A stretch of 64,000 nt of DNA from Halomonas denitrificans (lineage in GTDB: Bacteria > Pseudomonadota > Gammaproteobacteria > Xanthomonadales > Wenzhouxiangellaceae): contig JAHVKF010000002.1 of NCBI GenBank assembly GCA_019800895.1, positions 930,001-994,000 on the forward strand, given 5' to 3'. A model generated the notes under the pieces. It had not been told where the DNA came from. It saw only the letters and a list, made by a program, of their open reading frames with translations, and searched no databases. This document shows, piece after piece, positions 1 through 8,701 of the stretch; position 1 is the first letter of the stretch, and every line of letters starts with the position of its first letter. The position numbers were made by a program, and so were the translations under genes.

Positions 1-1018
1 ACTCTCGCGGGTAGTCGGCCGGGAAGAACACGTTGTGGTGGGCCAGCTCGAAGCCGGCCGGTCGGGCCAGCACCGACCAGGTCAGCGCCGAAAGCGAACG
101 GTCCGGCGTGGCCACACCGGGCACCGCGTCGGCCGCGGCCGCGCCCAGCAGGCCCCGCGCGATGGCGGCCCGGTCGCAGTTGGCGATCACCGCGTCGGTG
201 GGCACCCGCTCACCACTGTCCAGGACGACGCCGCAGGCGCGTTCGCGGTCGACGAGCACCTCGGCCACCGGCGTGTCGTAGGCGATGGTGCCGCCGCGCT
301 GGCGGACGAGCTCGGCGAGGGCTTCGGCCAGCCGCTGCATGCCGCCCTCGATCTGCCAGACGCCGAGCTGCTCGGCATGCGCGATGAGCATCAGCGTGGC
401 AGGAGCCTGTAGCGGGCTGGAGCCGCAATAGGTGGCGTAGCGCGCGAACAGTGCGCGCAGGCGCGGGTCGCGGAAACTCGCGCCCAGGTGGCGCCAGAGG
501 CTGTCGAAGGGCCGGATGCGCCAGAGGTCGATCAGGCCGCGCAGACCGGACGCCGCAACCAGGGAAAGCGGTCCCGGTCGCTGGCTGCGCATGAAGGGTT
601 CGTACAGCGTGTCGAAGACCTCGCGCGCCCGGCGGCAGAAGGCGCGGTAGCGCGCCGCCTCGGCTTCGCCGGCGAAGTCGGCGACGGCGGCGAACGATCG
701 GTCCGGGTCGGCGAACAGGTCCAGCCGCGAACCATCGGGCCAGGCATGGCGGGCGAGCAGGTCCGCGCGACGGATCGCGACGTGCTCGTCGAGCGCGCTG
801 CCCGCGTCGCGGAAGAGTTCCTCGAAGATCCAGGCCATCGTGAACACGGTGGGGCCGGAGTCGATGGGCCGGCCGTCGATCTCGATCTCGCGCATCTTCC
901 CGCCCGGTGCGCCCGCGCGCTCGAACACCGTCACGCGCAGCCCCCGGCGCGCCAGGTCCACGGCGGCGACCAGCCCGCCGATGCCGGCCCCGATGACGAC
1001 CGCGTGCCTCGCGCTCAC
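1..1018 (-). CDS. crtD: methoxyneurosporene/hydroxyneurosporene desaturase (partial, C-terminus off the left edge)
   Basis: FAD-dependent carotenoid desaturase of the CrtI/CrtD family, expected to introduce the C3,4 double bond in the spheroidene/spirilloxanthin branch. About 339 codons are visible. They start at a GTG (1018-1016) and open with the dinucleotide-binding motif GAGIGG (residues 9-14), followed by the family sequence FERAGAPGGK near residue 37. The remaining C-terminal third lies outside the window. It diverges from crtF across a 229-nt gap, and CrtF methylates hydroxylated intermediates of the same branch, which favours CrtD over the phytoene desaturase CrtI. The family (amine oxidase/phytoene desaturase) is clear; the exact substrate is inferred from the neighbour. 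Confidence 0.82.
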   Translation of the reverse strand, partial: MSARHAVVIGAGIGGLVAAVDLARRGLRVTVFERAGAPGGKMREIEIDGRPIDSGPTVFTMAWIFEELFRDAGSALDEHVAIRRADLLARHAWPDGSRLDLFADPDRSFAAVADFAGEAEAARYRAFCRRAREVFDTLYEPFMRSQRPGPLSLVAASGLRGLIDLWRIRPFDSLWRHLGASFRDPRLRALFARYATYCGSSPLQAPATLMLIAHAEQLGVWQIEGGMQRLAEALAELVRQRGGTIAYDTPVAEVLVDRERACGVVLDSGERVPTDAVIANCDRAAIARGLLGAAAADAVPGVATPDRSLSALTWSVLARPAGFELAHHNVFFPADYPRE

Positions 1019-1086
1019 GAACCTCGAGCAGCCGCGGCGCTGCCGGCATCGGCATGGAGGGCGATCGTCGAACGAGCTGGCAAGGA

Positions 1087-1116
1087 TTGACTCCCCGGGA
1101 ACCGCCTGCGTAGTCT
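1087..1116 (+). promoter_or_regulatory. candidate sigma70-type promoter for crtF
   Basis: TTGACT at 1087-1092, an 18-nt spacer, then TAGTCT at 1111-1116, lying between divergent crtD and crtF. Downstream at 1165-1175 is a perfect CACGA-A-TCGTG dyad that could be an operator. No canonical TGT-N12-ACA PpsR/CrtJ site was found here by eye. Inferred from sequence only. Confidence 0.35.
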
Positions 1117-1197
1117 ACATAAGCGGTGGCCGTGGCCGATTCGGCGCGTCCGGGCGACGCGTTCCACGAATCGTGACCGGGAGGAGAGATCGAGATC

Positions 1198-1251
1198 ATG
1201 GAGGTCGCCGAAGCCTGCAGGCCGCGGGGCCCGATCGAGGGCCGGCCTTGA
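1198..1251 (+). other. 17-codon leader ORF overlapping the crtF start
   Basis: An ATG at 1198 follows a GGGAGGAG Shine-Dalgarno-like stretch (1179-1186). It opens a 17-codon frame whose TGA (1249-1251) overlaps the TTG start proposed for crtF (1248). The arrangement suggests translational coupling of crtF to a short leader. The peptide resembles nothing I recognise and may have no function of its own. Confidence 0.35.
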
Positions 1252-2402
1252 GCCGCCGGGCGGCGTGGCTCGACGTGCTGCGGGCCCGGCGTGATCGCCT
1301 GCTGGCCGATCCGCGGTTCCAGCGATGGTCGCTGCGCCTGCCGATCGCTCGCTGGATCGCGCGACGCCGCATGCGCGCGCTGTTCGACCTGTGCAGCGGC
1401 TTCGTCTACTCGCAGGTTCTGCTCGCCTGCGTCCGCCTGGACCTCTTTCGACGGCTGGCCGACGGGCCGCGCACCCCTTCCGACCTGGCCGCCGCCACCG
1501 GCGTCCCGCGAGCCTCGCTCGATCGCCTGCTCGAAGCGGCGGCCTCGCTGCGGCTGGTCGAGACACGCAGGCCGGACCGTTACGGGCTCGGGCCGCTGGG
1601 CGCCGCGCTGCTCGGCAATCCCTCGGTCGCGATGATGATCGAGCACCACGATGCCCTGTATGCCGATCTGCACGACCCGGTCGCGCTGCTGCGCGGCGAG
1701 GTCGAGACCACGGAACTCGGCCGCTTCTGGGCCTATTCATGCCATGCGGGCGATACGGCCCTGGACGCCGAACAGACCGCCGCCTACAGCGACCTGATGG
1801 CCGCCTCCCAGCAGATGATCGCCGACCGGGTGCTCGCGGCCTATCCGCTGCGCGCGCATCGGCGCCTGCTCGACGTCGGCGGCGGCGCGGGCGCCTTTGC
1901 GGTGGCGGCGCTCGAGGCGAACCCGGACCTCCAGGCCACGGTCTTCGACCTGCCGTCGGTGGCCGAACGGGCGCGTCGGACCTTCGACGAGCACGGCCTG
2001 GCCGATCGCGCGCGAGCCTTCGGCGGCAGTTTTCTCGACGACCCCCTGCCCACGGGCCACGACGTGATCAGCCTGGTCCGCGTCCTGCACGACCACGACG
2101 ACGCGGCGGTGCTGCGCCTGCTTCGCGCCGCCCGGCGTGCCGTCACGGACGACGGGCGCGTGCTGGTCGCCGAACCGATGCGGCACACGCGAAGCGCCGA
2201 ACCGGTCACCGCGGCGTACTTCGGCTTCTATTTCCTGGCCATGGGGCAGGGGCGCGCGCGCAGCCCGCGCCGCTTGGAATCGCTGCTTCGACAGGCCGGC
2301 TTCACGGCGATCCGGATGCATCGAAGTGCTGCGCCGTTGCTCGTTCGGGTGCTCACTGCAAGGCCTTCCAGGACGGCCGATCCCGGCTCCGATCCGGGTT
2401 GA
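1248..2402 (+). CDS. crtF: demethylspheroidene/hydroxyneurosporene O-methyltransferase
   Basis: SAM-dependent methyltransferase that methylates the tertiary C1 hydroxyl in spheroidene/spirilloxanthin synthesis. An N-terminal winged-helix dimerisation region (about residues 55-125) precedes the SAM motif LLDVGGGAG (about 207-215). A conserved VRVLHDHDD segment follows later in the methyltransferase fold. I chose the TTG at 1248 because GAGGG (1237-1241) sits 6 nt upstream and the 384-aa product matches usual CrtF length. No in-frame ATG lies near the expected N-terminus. The frame stays open upstream but reads into the leader and the crtD-crtF gap. Transcribed away from crtD and toward bchC. 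Confidence 0.85.
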   Translation: MSRRAAWLDVLRARRDRLLADPRFQRWSLRLPIARWIARRRMRALFDLCSGFVYSQVLLACVRLDLFRRLADGPRTPSDLAAATGVPRASLDRLLEAAASLRLVETRRPDRYGLGPLGAALLGNPSVAMMIEHHDALYADLHDPVALLRGEVETTELGRFWAYSCHAGDTALDAEQTAAYSDLMAASQQMIADRVLAAYPLRAHRRLLDVGGGAGAFAVAALEANPDLQATVFDLPSVAERARRTFDEHGLADRARAFGGSFLDDPLPTGHDVISLVRVLHDHDDAAVLRLLRAARRAVTDDGRVLVAEPMRHTRSAEPVTAAYFGFYFLAMGQGRARSPRRLESLLRQAGFTAIRMHRSAAPLLVRVLTARPSRTADPGSDPG

Positions 2403-2467
2403 CGCGACGGCGCAACGCAGGCCGGACCGCCTGACGGCACCGCTGCCGCAGGGGCTCCCGGCGTTCC

Positions 2468-2495
2468 TTGACAAAACTTTCACACGGTGTATTGT
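2468..2495 (+). promoter_or_regulatory. candidate promoter of the bchCXYZ-puf superoperon
   Basis: A consensus TTGACA (2468-2473), 16-nt spacer and TATTGT (2490-2495) precede bchC by about 95 nt. The spacer contains the near-dyad ACACGGTGT (2482-2490), inside a sequence resembling the dyad between bchF and bchG. The only other element in the 187-nt gap after crtF is non-descript GC-rich DNA. Confidence 0.5.
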
Positions 2496-2589
2496 CGAGG
2501 GTGGGAGAGAAGTCGTCGTACGACGGCTTGAGTGAGGGAGATCAATTCGATGGATGGACCAGCGCACGAATCGATCGATTGTGTAGCGG

Positions 2590-3546
2590 GTGTCTGACCT
2601 GACCGCGCACGCAGTCGTCGTCGAAGCCCCCGAGCGTTCGGATTTCAGGAAGCTGGAATTGACGCCACCGGGCGACGAGGATGTCGTGGTCGAAATCGAC
2701 TTCAGCGGCATCAGCACCGGCACCGAACGGTTGCTATGGTGCGGAACGATGCCGCCCTTCCCGGGCATGGGGTATCCGCTGGTCCCGGGGTACGAATCCG
2801 TAGGTCGAATCCTTTCCGCTGGCCCGCTGTCGCAACGACAAGCGGGCCAGTTGGTTTTCGTGCCCGGCGCCCGGTGCTACGGCGAGGTGCACGGCCTGTT
2901 CGGCGGTGCGGCATCGCGCGTGGTGGTGCCGGGCGTGCGCACCGAACCGATCGACGAGAGCCTGGCCGAACGCGGCGTACTGCTGGCGCTCGCGGCGACC
3001 GCCTTCAATGCGATCCGGGCACCGGAGGGCGGCTACCGCATCCCCGAACTGATCATCGGTCACGGCGTGCTCGGCCGCTTGCTGGCACGCCTTGCGCTGG
3101 CCCTCGGTGACGCACCGCCGACGGTCTGGGAACTCGACGCCGCGCGCCGCGCGGGCGATCACGGCTACCCCGTGACTACTGCGGACGACGATGCGCGCGC
3201 CGACTACGGCGCGATCTACGACGTCAGCGGCGATTCGGGGCTCCTCGACACGCTGATCGCCCGACTGGCTCCCGGCGGCGAGGTCGCTCTCGCCGGCTTC
3301 TACAGCCAACCCCTTTCGTTTTCCTTTCCGCCGGCCTTCATGCGTCGCGCCCGCCTGCGCGTCGCGGCCGAGTGGCAGAAGGAAGACCTGGCCGCGGTCC
3401 ACCGGCTGGTGCTCGACGGCGAACTCTCGCTCGATGGATTGATCACGGATCGCAGGCCGGCCGACCAGGCCCAGGCCGCGTATCACACCGCGTTCAACGA
3501 TCCGGCGTGTCTGAAGATGATTCTGGATTGGAGATCCTTGCAATGA
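2590..3546 (+). CDS. bchC: 3-hydroxyethyl bacteriochlorophyllide a dehydrogenase
   Basis: Zinc-type alcohol dehydrogenase relative (MDR superfamily) that oxidises the C3 1-hydroxyethyl group to acetyl in bacteriochlorophyll a synthesis. The 318-aa protein starts at GTG 2590. It shows the GroES-like domain with SGISTGTE, the GYESVGRI segment near residue 75, and a Rossmann half with LIIGHGVLGRLLARLAL (about 155-171). Its last codon overlaps bchX in an ATGA (3543-3546). First gene of the bchCXYZ-puf superoperon and the usual neighbour of bchX in proteobacterial photosynthesis clusters. Confidence 0.95.
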   Translation: MSDLTAHAVVVEAPERSDFRKLELTPPGDEDVVVEIDFSGISTGTERLLWCGTMPPFPGMGYPLVPGYESVGRILSAGPLSQRQAGQLVFVPGARCYGEVHGLFGGAASRVVVPGVRTEPIDESLAERGVLLALAATAFNAIRAPEGGYRIPELIIGHGVLGRLLARLALALGDAPPTVWELDAARRAGDHGYPVTTADDDARADYGAIYDVSGDSGLLDTLIARLAPGGEVALAGFYSQPLSFSFPPAFMRRARLRVAAEWQKEDLAAVHRLVLDGELSLDGLITDRRPADQAQAAYHTAFNDPACLKMILDWRSLQ

Positions 3547-4571
3547 CCGATACTGCTCGAGCAGCATCCGCCACCGCCCCGGTCGATCGCCTCAAGGTGA
3601 CGCTGCGGGACGAGGCCGCGCAGGAACCCGATCCGGTTTCGACGTCGCCAGCGGCGAAGAAGACCCAGATCATCGCGATCTACGGGAAGGGCGGGATCGG
3701 CAAGAGCTTCACGCTCTCCAACCTGTCCTACATGATGGCCCAGCAAGGCAAGAAGGTCCTGCTCATCGGCTGCGATCCCAAGAGCGACACGACCTCGCTG
3801 CTGTTCGGTGGGCGCGCCTGTCCGCCGATCATCGCGACCAGCTCGGCCAAGAAGGCGGCCGGCGACCAGGTGACCATCAGCGACGTCTGCTTCAAGCGGG
3901 ACGGCGTCTATGCCATGGAACTCGGTGGCCCGGAAGTCGGTCGCGGCTGCGGCGGGCGCGGGATCATCCACGGCTTCGAGACGCTGGAGAACCTGGGCTT
4001 CCACGATTGGGATTTCGACTACGTCCTGCTGGACTTCCTCGGCGACGTGGTCTGCGGCGGCTTCGGTCTGCCGATCGCTCGCGACATGTGCCAGAAGGTG
4101 ATCGTCGTCGGATCGAACGACCTCCAGTCGCTGTACGTGGCCAACAACGTCTGCTCGGCGGTCGAATACTTCCGCAAGCTCGGCGGGAACGTCGGCGTCG
4201 CCGGCATGGTGATCAACAAGGACGAGGGCACCGGGGAGGCCCAGGCCTTTGCCAGGGCGGTGGGTATCCCGGTGCTGTCGTCGATCCCGGCCAATGACGA
4301 CATCCGTCGCAAGAGCGCCAACTACGAAATCATCGGCTTCCCCGGCGGCGAATGGGCGCCGATGTTCGACGAACTGGGCAGGAACGTGGCCGAGGCGCCG
4401 CCGGTCCAGCCCAGCCCGCTGTCGCAGGACGAATTGCTGAACCTGTTCGACGCCTCCGAGACCGGACGCGACGTCGAGCTGCAGCCGGCCACGATGGTCG
4501 ACATGTGCGGCTCGAACGCGGCCGCGCTGGAGAAGGAATCGCTCGAAGTCGTCTACGACGAAGACGTCTGA
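3543..4571 (+). CDS. bchX: chlorophyllide a reductase iron protein subunit X
   Basis: NifH-like ATPase that passes electrons from its 4Fe-4S cluster to BchYZ for reduction of the chlorin ring B double bond. The P-loop GKGGIGKS is at residues 48-55. The two cluster cysteines are C136 (GRGCGGRG) and C171 (GDVVCGGF), as in the family. An unconserved 40-residue N-terminal leader rich in Ala and charged residues precedes the domain. The 342-aa ATG start overlaps the bchC stop. The C-terminal tail ends with EVVYDEDV, and a close copy of that stretch occurs at the start of BchY. A 41-nt gap leads to bchY. Confidence 0.96.
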   Translation: MTDTARAASATAPVDRLKVTLRDEAAQEPDPVSTSPAAKKTQIIAIYGKGGIGKSFTLSNLSYMMAQQGKKVLLIGCDPKSDTTSLLFGGRACPPIIATSSAKKAAGDQVTISDVCFKRDGVYAMELGGPEVGRGCGGRGIIHGFETLENLGFHDWDFDYVLLDFLGDVVCGGFGLPIARDMCQKVIVVGSNDLQSLYVANNVCSAVEYFRKLGGNVGVAGMVINKDEGTGEAQAFARAVGIPVLSSIPANDDIRRKSANYEIIGFPGGEWAPMFDELGRNVAEAPPVQPSPLSQDELLNLFDASETGRDVELQPATMVDMCGSNAAALEKESLEVVYDEDV

Positions 4572-4612
4572 GCATCGAGAACAGGGGACCGGGAACCGAC
4601 CGAGGGAGCGCA

Positions 4613-6259
4613 TTGACCGATCGATCCGACAATTCGCTGGAAACGACCGAAGTCGTGTATGACGAAGCCGCGGCTGCGCCGATGGAGAACGACGGCGCGC
4701 AGGATGCGGATCGTGCTGCCGTGGACGCACGAGCAGCAGAGTCGATCCCCATGAACGTGGTCGCCGACGACGGCGACGCATCGGACGGCGGATGTCACGG
4801 CGGCAAGGCGCGGTTGGCCGAAGCGGCCCGTGCGGCCGGCAAGAGCGAAATCCTCGATCAGTACGCGAAGGACTACCCGACCGGACCGCATGATCAGCCG
4901 CAGGGCATGTGTCCCGCCTTCGGGTCGCTGCGGGTCGGGCTGCGGATGCGCCGTACGGCGACGATCCTGTCCGGGTCGGCCTGTTGCGTCTACGGCCTGA
5001 CCTTCACGTCGCATTTCTACGGCGCCCGCCGAACCGTCGGTTACGTGCCCTTCGATTCCGAGAGCCTGGTGACGGGCAAGCTGTTCGAGGACATCCGGGA
5101 GTCCGTGCACGACATGGCCGACCCGGACAAGTACGACGCCATCGTCATCATCAATCTGTGCGTGCCGACCGCGTCGGGTGTGCCGCTGAAGCTGCTGCCG
5201 GAGGAGATCCGGGGCGTGCGCATCATCGGGATCGACGTACCGGGTTTCGGGGTGCCGACGCATGCCGAAGCCAAGGACGTGCTGGCTGGCGCGATGCTGC
5301 GCTACGCCCGGCGCGAGGTCGAGAGCGGACCGGTCAGCGCGCCGCGCGAGGGCCGCTCCAGCGAACCGACGGTGACCCTGGTCGGCGAGATGTTCCCGGC
5401 CGACCCGATCGGTATCGGCGCGATGATCGAACTGATGGGGCTGGCCGTCGGGCCGGTCGTGCCGACGCGCGAATGGCGCGAACTCTATGCCGCGCTCGAC
5501 TGCAGCGCCGTGGCGGCGATCCATCCGCACTACACCTCGGCCTTCCGCGAGTTCGAGCGCGCCGGTCGGCCGATCGTGGGTTCGGCGCCGGTCGGCGTCG
5601 AGGGGACCGCCGCCTGGCTGCAGAACATCGGCGAGGCCTGCGGGGTCGAGCAGAAGCGCATCGACGAGGCAAGCAACAGGATCCTGCCCGCGATCCGCGG
5701 CGCCATGGCCAACAGCCCGATCAAGGGCCGGATCACGATGTCCGGCTACGAAGGTTCGGAACTGATCGTGGCCCGCCTGCTGGTGGAGAGCGGCGCCGAC
5801 CTGCGTTACGTCGGTACCGCCTGTCCGCGCACGCCGTGGTCGGACCCGGACCGCGAGTGGCTGGAAAGCAAGGGCGTTCAGGTGGTGTACCGCGCATCGC
5901 TGGAACAGGACGTCGCGGCGATTCACGAATACCAGCCCGACCTGGCGATCGGCACCACGCCGGTCGTGCAGAAAGCCAAGGAACTCGCGATTCCGGGCCT
6001 CTATTTCACCAACCTCATTTCGGCACGGCCGCTGATGGGCCCGGCCGGCGCCGCGTCGCTCGCCCAGGTCGTCACTACGGCGATCGAGAACCGCAGCCGC
6101 TTCGAATCGATGCGTGCGTTCTTCGACGGCGTCGGCGAAGGCTACGCCTCCGGCATCTGGGAGGGCGTTCCGCAGGACGAGCCGAAGTTCCGGGAGCGCC
6201 AGCGCAGGAAGCTGGAACGCATCCGGGCCAAGGCACAGGACACGCAGGATCTCGGCTGA
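4613..6259 (+). CDS. bchY: chlorophyllide a reductase subunit Y
   Basis: NifD/BchN-like subunit of the catalytic BchYZ heterotetramer that reduces chlorophyllide a to bacteriochlorophyllide. The conserved protein begins around GCHGGK and continues with [15 protein letters not shown] and [12 protein letters not shown], which carry cluster-ligand cysteines. I chose TTG 4613 because it has AGGGAG 5 nt upstream, giving 548 aa. In-frame ATGs at 4682 and 4751 have poor ribosome sites; the latter would give the usual roughly 500-aa length. The extra N-terminus is acidic and holds EVVYDEAA, which repeats the tail of BchX. Its TGA overlaps bchZ by one base (TGATG). Confidence 0.95.
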   Translation: MTDRSDNSLETTEVVYDEAAAAPMENDGAQDADRAAVDARAAESIPMNVVADDGDASDGGCHGGKARLAEAARAAGKSEILDQYAKDYPTGPHDQPQGMCPAFGSLRVGLRMRRTATILSGSACCVYGLTFTSHFYGARRTVGYVPFDSESLVTGKLFEDIRESVHDMADPDKYDAIVIINLCVPTASGVPLKLLPEEIRGVRIIGIDVPGFGVPTHAEAKDVLAGAMLRYARREVESGPVSAPREGRSSEPTVTLVGEMFPADPIGIGAMIELMGLAVGPVVPTREWRELYAALDCSAVAAIHPHYTSAFREFERAGRPIVGSAPVGVEGTAAWLQNIGEACGVEQKRIDEASNRILPAIRGAMANSPIKGRITMSGYEGSELIVARLLVESGADLRYVGTACPRTPWSDPDREWLESKGVQVVYRASLEQDVAAIHEYQPDLAIGTTPVVQKAKELAIPGLYFTNLISARPLMGPAGAASLAQVVTTAIENRSRFESMRAFFDGVGEGYASGIWEGVPQDEPKFRERQRRKLERIRAKAQDTQDLG

Positions 6260-7713
6260 TGCTGGTACTCGATCACGACAGGGCAGGCGGTTACTGGGGC
6301 GCGGTGTACGTCTTCACCGCGGTCAAGGGCCTGCAGGTCGTGATCGACGGCCCGGTGGGCTGCGAGAACCTGCCGGTGACCTCGGTGCTGCACTACACCG
6401 ACGCCCTGCCGCCGCACGAACTGCCGATCGTCGTGACCGGCCTTTCGGAAGACGAACTGGGCGAGAAGGGCACCGAGGACGCGATGCGCCGCGCCCATGA
6501 GACGCTGGATCCGGACCTGCCGTCGGTGGTCGTGACCGGGTCGATCGCCGAGATGATCGGCGGCGGCGTCACGCCCGAAGGCACCGGCCTGAATCGCTTT
6601 CTGCCGCGCACGATCGACGAAGACCAGTGGCAGAGCGCCGACCGTGCCCTGAACTGGTTGTGGAAGGAGTTCGCGTCGAAGCGGCCGCGGCCGAAGAAGC
6701 GCCAGGACGGGGAGCCCCCGCGCGTCAACATCATCGGGCCGATCTACGGCACCTTCAACACGCCGTCGGATCTCGCCGAGATCCGCCGCCTGGTCGAAGG
6801 CATCGGCGCCGAAGTGAACATGGTGTTCCCGATGGGCAGTCACCTGGCCAACATCGACCGGCTCGTGGACGCGGACGTCAATGTCTGCATGTACCGGGAG
6901 TTCGGCCGGATGCTGTGCGAGGAACTCGATCGGCCCTACCTGCAGGCGCCGATCGGACTGCACAGCACGACGAAGTTCCTGCGCGCGCTGGGCCAGCTGC
7001 TCGACCTCGATCCGGAGCCGTTCATCGAGCGCGAGAAGCACAGCACGATCAAGCCGCTCTGGGACCTCTGGCGATCGGTGACCCAGGACTTCTTCGGCAC
7101 CGCGAGCTTCGCGATCGTGGCCAACGAGACCTACGCACGGGGCGTGCGCCATTTCCTCGAGGAGGAGATGGGCATGCCGTGCACCTTTTCCTTCGCCCGG
7201 CGCGCCGGCGTCAAGCCGGACAACCAGGAAGTCCGTCGCATGATCGCCGAGAAGCCGCCTCTGGTGATGTTCGGCAGCTACAACGAGCGAATGTACATGG
7301 CCGAGCTCGGCGCTCGCGCGATGTACATCCCGGCGTCGTTCCCCGGCGCGGTGATCCGCCGCCACACGGGAACGCCGTTCATGGGCTACGCGGGCGCGAC
7401 CTACCTGGTCCAGGAAATATGCAATGCGCTGTTCGATGCGCTGTTCCACGTCCTTCCGCTCGGCACCGAGCTCGACAAGGTGGACGCCACGCCGGCACGC
7501 CTGGCCGGCAGGGGCGAGCTGCCCTGGGATCGCGATGCCCAGCGTCACCTCGACCGCTACGTGGAACATCAGCCGGTGCTGGTCCGCATCTCCGCGGCCA
7601 AGCGCCTGCGCGACCGTGCCGAGCAGGCCGCGCGGGAAGCAGGCAAGGAGCGCGTTGCGCTGGAGCACGTCGAGTACGCGCAGAGCGTCCTGAAAGAGGA
7701 GCGGGCGGCATGA
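6259..7713 (+). CDS. bchZ: chlorophyllide a reductase subunit Z
   Basis: NifK/BchB-like partner of BchY. The 484-aa protein opens with the typical [17 protein letters not shown], contains [10 protein letters not shown] near residue 35 (conserved cysteine region) and GPIYGTFNT near 155. It ends in a charged helical tail similar to that of BchB-type subunits. It starts directly on the bchY stop, and its own stop overlaps a 40-codon ORF (7710). Length and neighbours are as expected for the family. Confidence 0.96.
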   Translation: MLVLDHDRAGGYWGAVYVFTAVKGLQVVIDGPVGCENLPVTSVLHYTDALPPHELPIVVTGLSEDELGEKGTEDAMRRAHETLDPDLPSVVVTGSIAEMIGGGVTPEGTGLNRFLPRTIDEDQWQSADRALNWLWKEFASKRPRPKKRQDGEPPRVNIIGPIYGTFNTPSDLAEIRRLVEGIGAEVNMVFPMGSHLANIDRLVDADVNVCMYREFGRMLCEELDRPYLQAPIGLHSTTKFLRALGQLLDLDPEPFIEREKHSTIKPLWDLWRSVTQDFFGTASFAIVANETYARGVRHFLEEEMGMPCTFSFARRAGVKPDNQEVRRMIAEKPPLVMFGSYNERMYMAELGARAMYIPASFPGAVIRRHTGTPFMGYAGATYLVQEICNALFDALFHVLPLGTELDKVDATPARLAGRGELPWDRDAQRHLDRYVEHQPVLVRISAAKRLRDRAEQAAREAGKERVALEHVEYAQSVLKEERAA

Positions 7714-7832
7714 GCGCCGCGCCGCCGGAATCCGATACGCGTTGCCCCGGACGCCCCGGTGGCAGCCACGGCCCCCGAGATCATCGGGCCACGAGTGCAG
7801 CGACCGATCGCTGCGAGAGAGGAAAGCGATGA
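7710..7832 (+). CDS. 40-aa ORF linking bchZ and pufQ (unknown)
   Basis: A short frame that overlaps bchZ by ATGA (7710-7713) and pufQ by ATGA (7829-7832). AGAGGAG lies about 8 nt before its ATG. The product is rich in Pro, Gly, Arg and His with two Cys, has no membrane segment and resembles nothing I recognise. The double 4-nt overlap argues that it is translated, perhaps only to couple bchZ translation to pufQ. It could also be a chance frame in high-GC DNA. Confidence 0.4.
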   Translation: MSAAPPESDTRCPGRPGGSHGPRDHRATSAATDRCERGKR

Positions 7833-8074
7833 ACCTGACCAAGCACGCCAGTGACCTTCCGTCCATCCGCGATCAACGGTTGCGCGTCGATCGACGGCAT
7901 TTCAACCTGATCTTCGCCGCCGCCTTTCCGTTCTATCTCGCGACCTACGGTATTGCGCGAGTGCTGCCGAAGAAGTGGCGCTCCAGCGTGTTCGCGGTGG
8001 AGCTCGACGACGGGGTCGTCGAGCAGGCACGGCTCCAGGCCAGGCTGATCGCGTCCTACGCGACGATGGTCTGA
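7829..8074 (+). CDS. pufQ: PufQ-like protein
   Basis: An 81-aa protein with one membrane segment (about residues 28-48, with FNLIFAAAFPFYLA resembling the PufQ core) and charged ends. PufQ in purple bacteria supports bacteriochlorophyll delivery to the antenna/reaction centre and lies between bchZ and pufB, exactly as here. GAGGAAAG precedes the ATG. Overall similarity to well-known PufQ sequences is weak outside the membrane segment, so the call relies on position, size and that segment. A 103-nt leader follows before pufB. Confidence 0.6.
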   Translation: MNLTKHASDLPSIRDQRLRVDRRHFNLIFAAAFPFYLATYGIARVLPKKWRSSVFAVELDDGVVEQARLQARLIASYATMV

Positions 8075-8093
8075 GGTCGCCCGGCGCAAGAAT

Positions 8094-8109
8094 TCGTCGA
8101 CGACATGTC
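8094..8109. promoter_or_regulatory. paired palindromes in the pufQ-pufB leader
   Basis: TCGTCGACGA (8094-8103) and the overlapping GACATGTC (8102-8109) are each perfect palindromes in the non-coding stretch just upstream of pufB. They could form a protein site or an RNA fold at the 5' end of a processed pufBA message. No promoter hexamers are evident next to them. Confidence 0.2.
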
Positions 8110-8177
8110 GAGAAAGCCCGCCGCGGGGCTGATGCGCGGCAACGTCCCGAGAGGGTCAATGTGAAGGAGAACGAAGT

Positions 8178-8402
8178 ATGGACAACCAAGACCACAAGCA
8201 GTCGATATCGGGTCTGAGCGAGAAGGAGGCGAAGGAGTTCCACAAGATCTTCGTGGTCAGCTTCCTCGTGTTCACCGCGATCGCGATCGTCGCCCACATC
8301 CTGGCCTGGCAGTGGCGGCCGTGGATCCCCGGCCCCGAAGGCTACGCAATGATCGATTCCGCGCGGGCCGTCGTGGGTTCCGTCGTTTCATCACTGAGCT
8401 AG
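8178..8402 (+). CDS. pufB: LH1 antenna beta subunit
   Basis: Core-antenna beta polypeptide of 74 aa. It has a polar N-terminus ([15 protein letters not shown]), one membrane helix (about residues 24-46), the bacteriochlorophyll-ligating histidine H40 (AHILAWQ) and the family WRPW motif (46-49). Most LH1 beta chains stop within a few residues of that motif. This one continues for about 25 residues with a Gly/Ser/Val-rich, partly hydrophobic tail. AAGGAG lies upstream of the ATG. Followed 10 nt later by pufA. Confidence 0.93.
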   Translation: MDNQDHKQSISGLSEKEAKEFHKIFVVSFLVFTAIAIVAHILAWQWRPWIPGPEGYAMIDSARAVVGSVVSSLS

Positions 8403-8412
8403 GAGAATCATC

Positions 8413-8610
8413 ATGTGGCGTATATGGCTTCTGTTCGATCCGCGGAGAGTGCTCGTCGCACTTTTCACGTTCCTGTTCGTGCTCGCACTGTTGATTCATT
8501 TCGTCCTGCTGAGTACCGACCGGTTCAACTGGCTGGAAGGCGCGGCCTCGACCGATTCGGGCGCCCCGCAGAGCGTCAGCGCAGTGCATTCCCCGGAACA
8601 CTGGGTGTAG
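8413..8610 (+). CDS. pufA: LH1 antenna alpha subunit
   Basis: Core-antenna alpha polypeptide of 65 aa. It has the [13 protein letters not shown]-terminus, one membrane helix (about 13-34), the bacteriochlorophyll ligand H29 (ALLIHFVLL) and the RFNW motif (37-40), all typical of LH1 alpha. A hydrophilic 25-residue C-terminal tail follows. AGGAG lies 7-8 nt upstream. The next gene, pufL, is separated by 91 nt holding two perfect stem-loops. Confidence 0.95.
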   Translation: MWRIWLLFDPRRVLVALFTFLFVLALLIHFVLLSTDRFNWLEGAASTDSGAPQSVSAVHSPEHWV

Positions 8611-8620
8611 GACCCCGGCG

Positions 8621-8678
8621 CAGCGGGGGGCCCGGCTCCCCGCTGGACCGGCTGGCGGCGATCGGTGACGTCCGATCG
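8621..8678 (+). other. two intercistronic stem-loops between pufA and pufL
   Basis: First hairpin: CAGCGGGG (8621-8628), 9-nt loop, CCCCGCTG (8638-8645), perfect 8 bp. Second: CGATCGG (8659-8665), 6-nt loop, CCGATCG (8672-8678), perfect 7 bp. In other purple bacteria hairpins at this junction protect the pufBA message from 3' decay and so raise LH1 over reaction centre. The same role is likely here. No U-tract follows, so it is not a classical terminator. Confidence 0.65.
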
Positions 8679-8701
8679 GCAATGACTTAGGAGGCGCAAG
8701 C

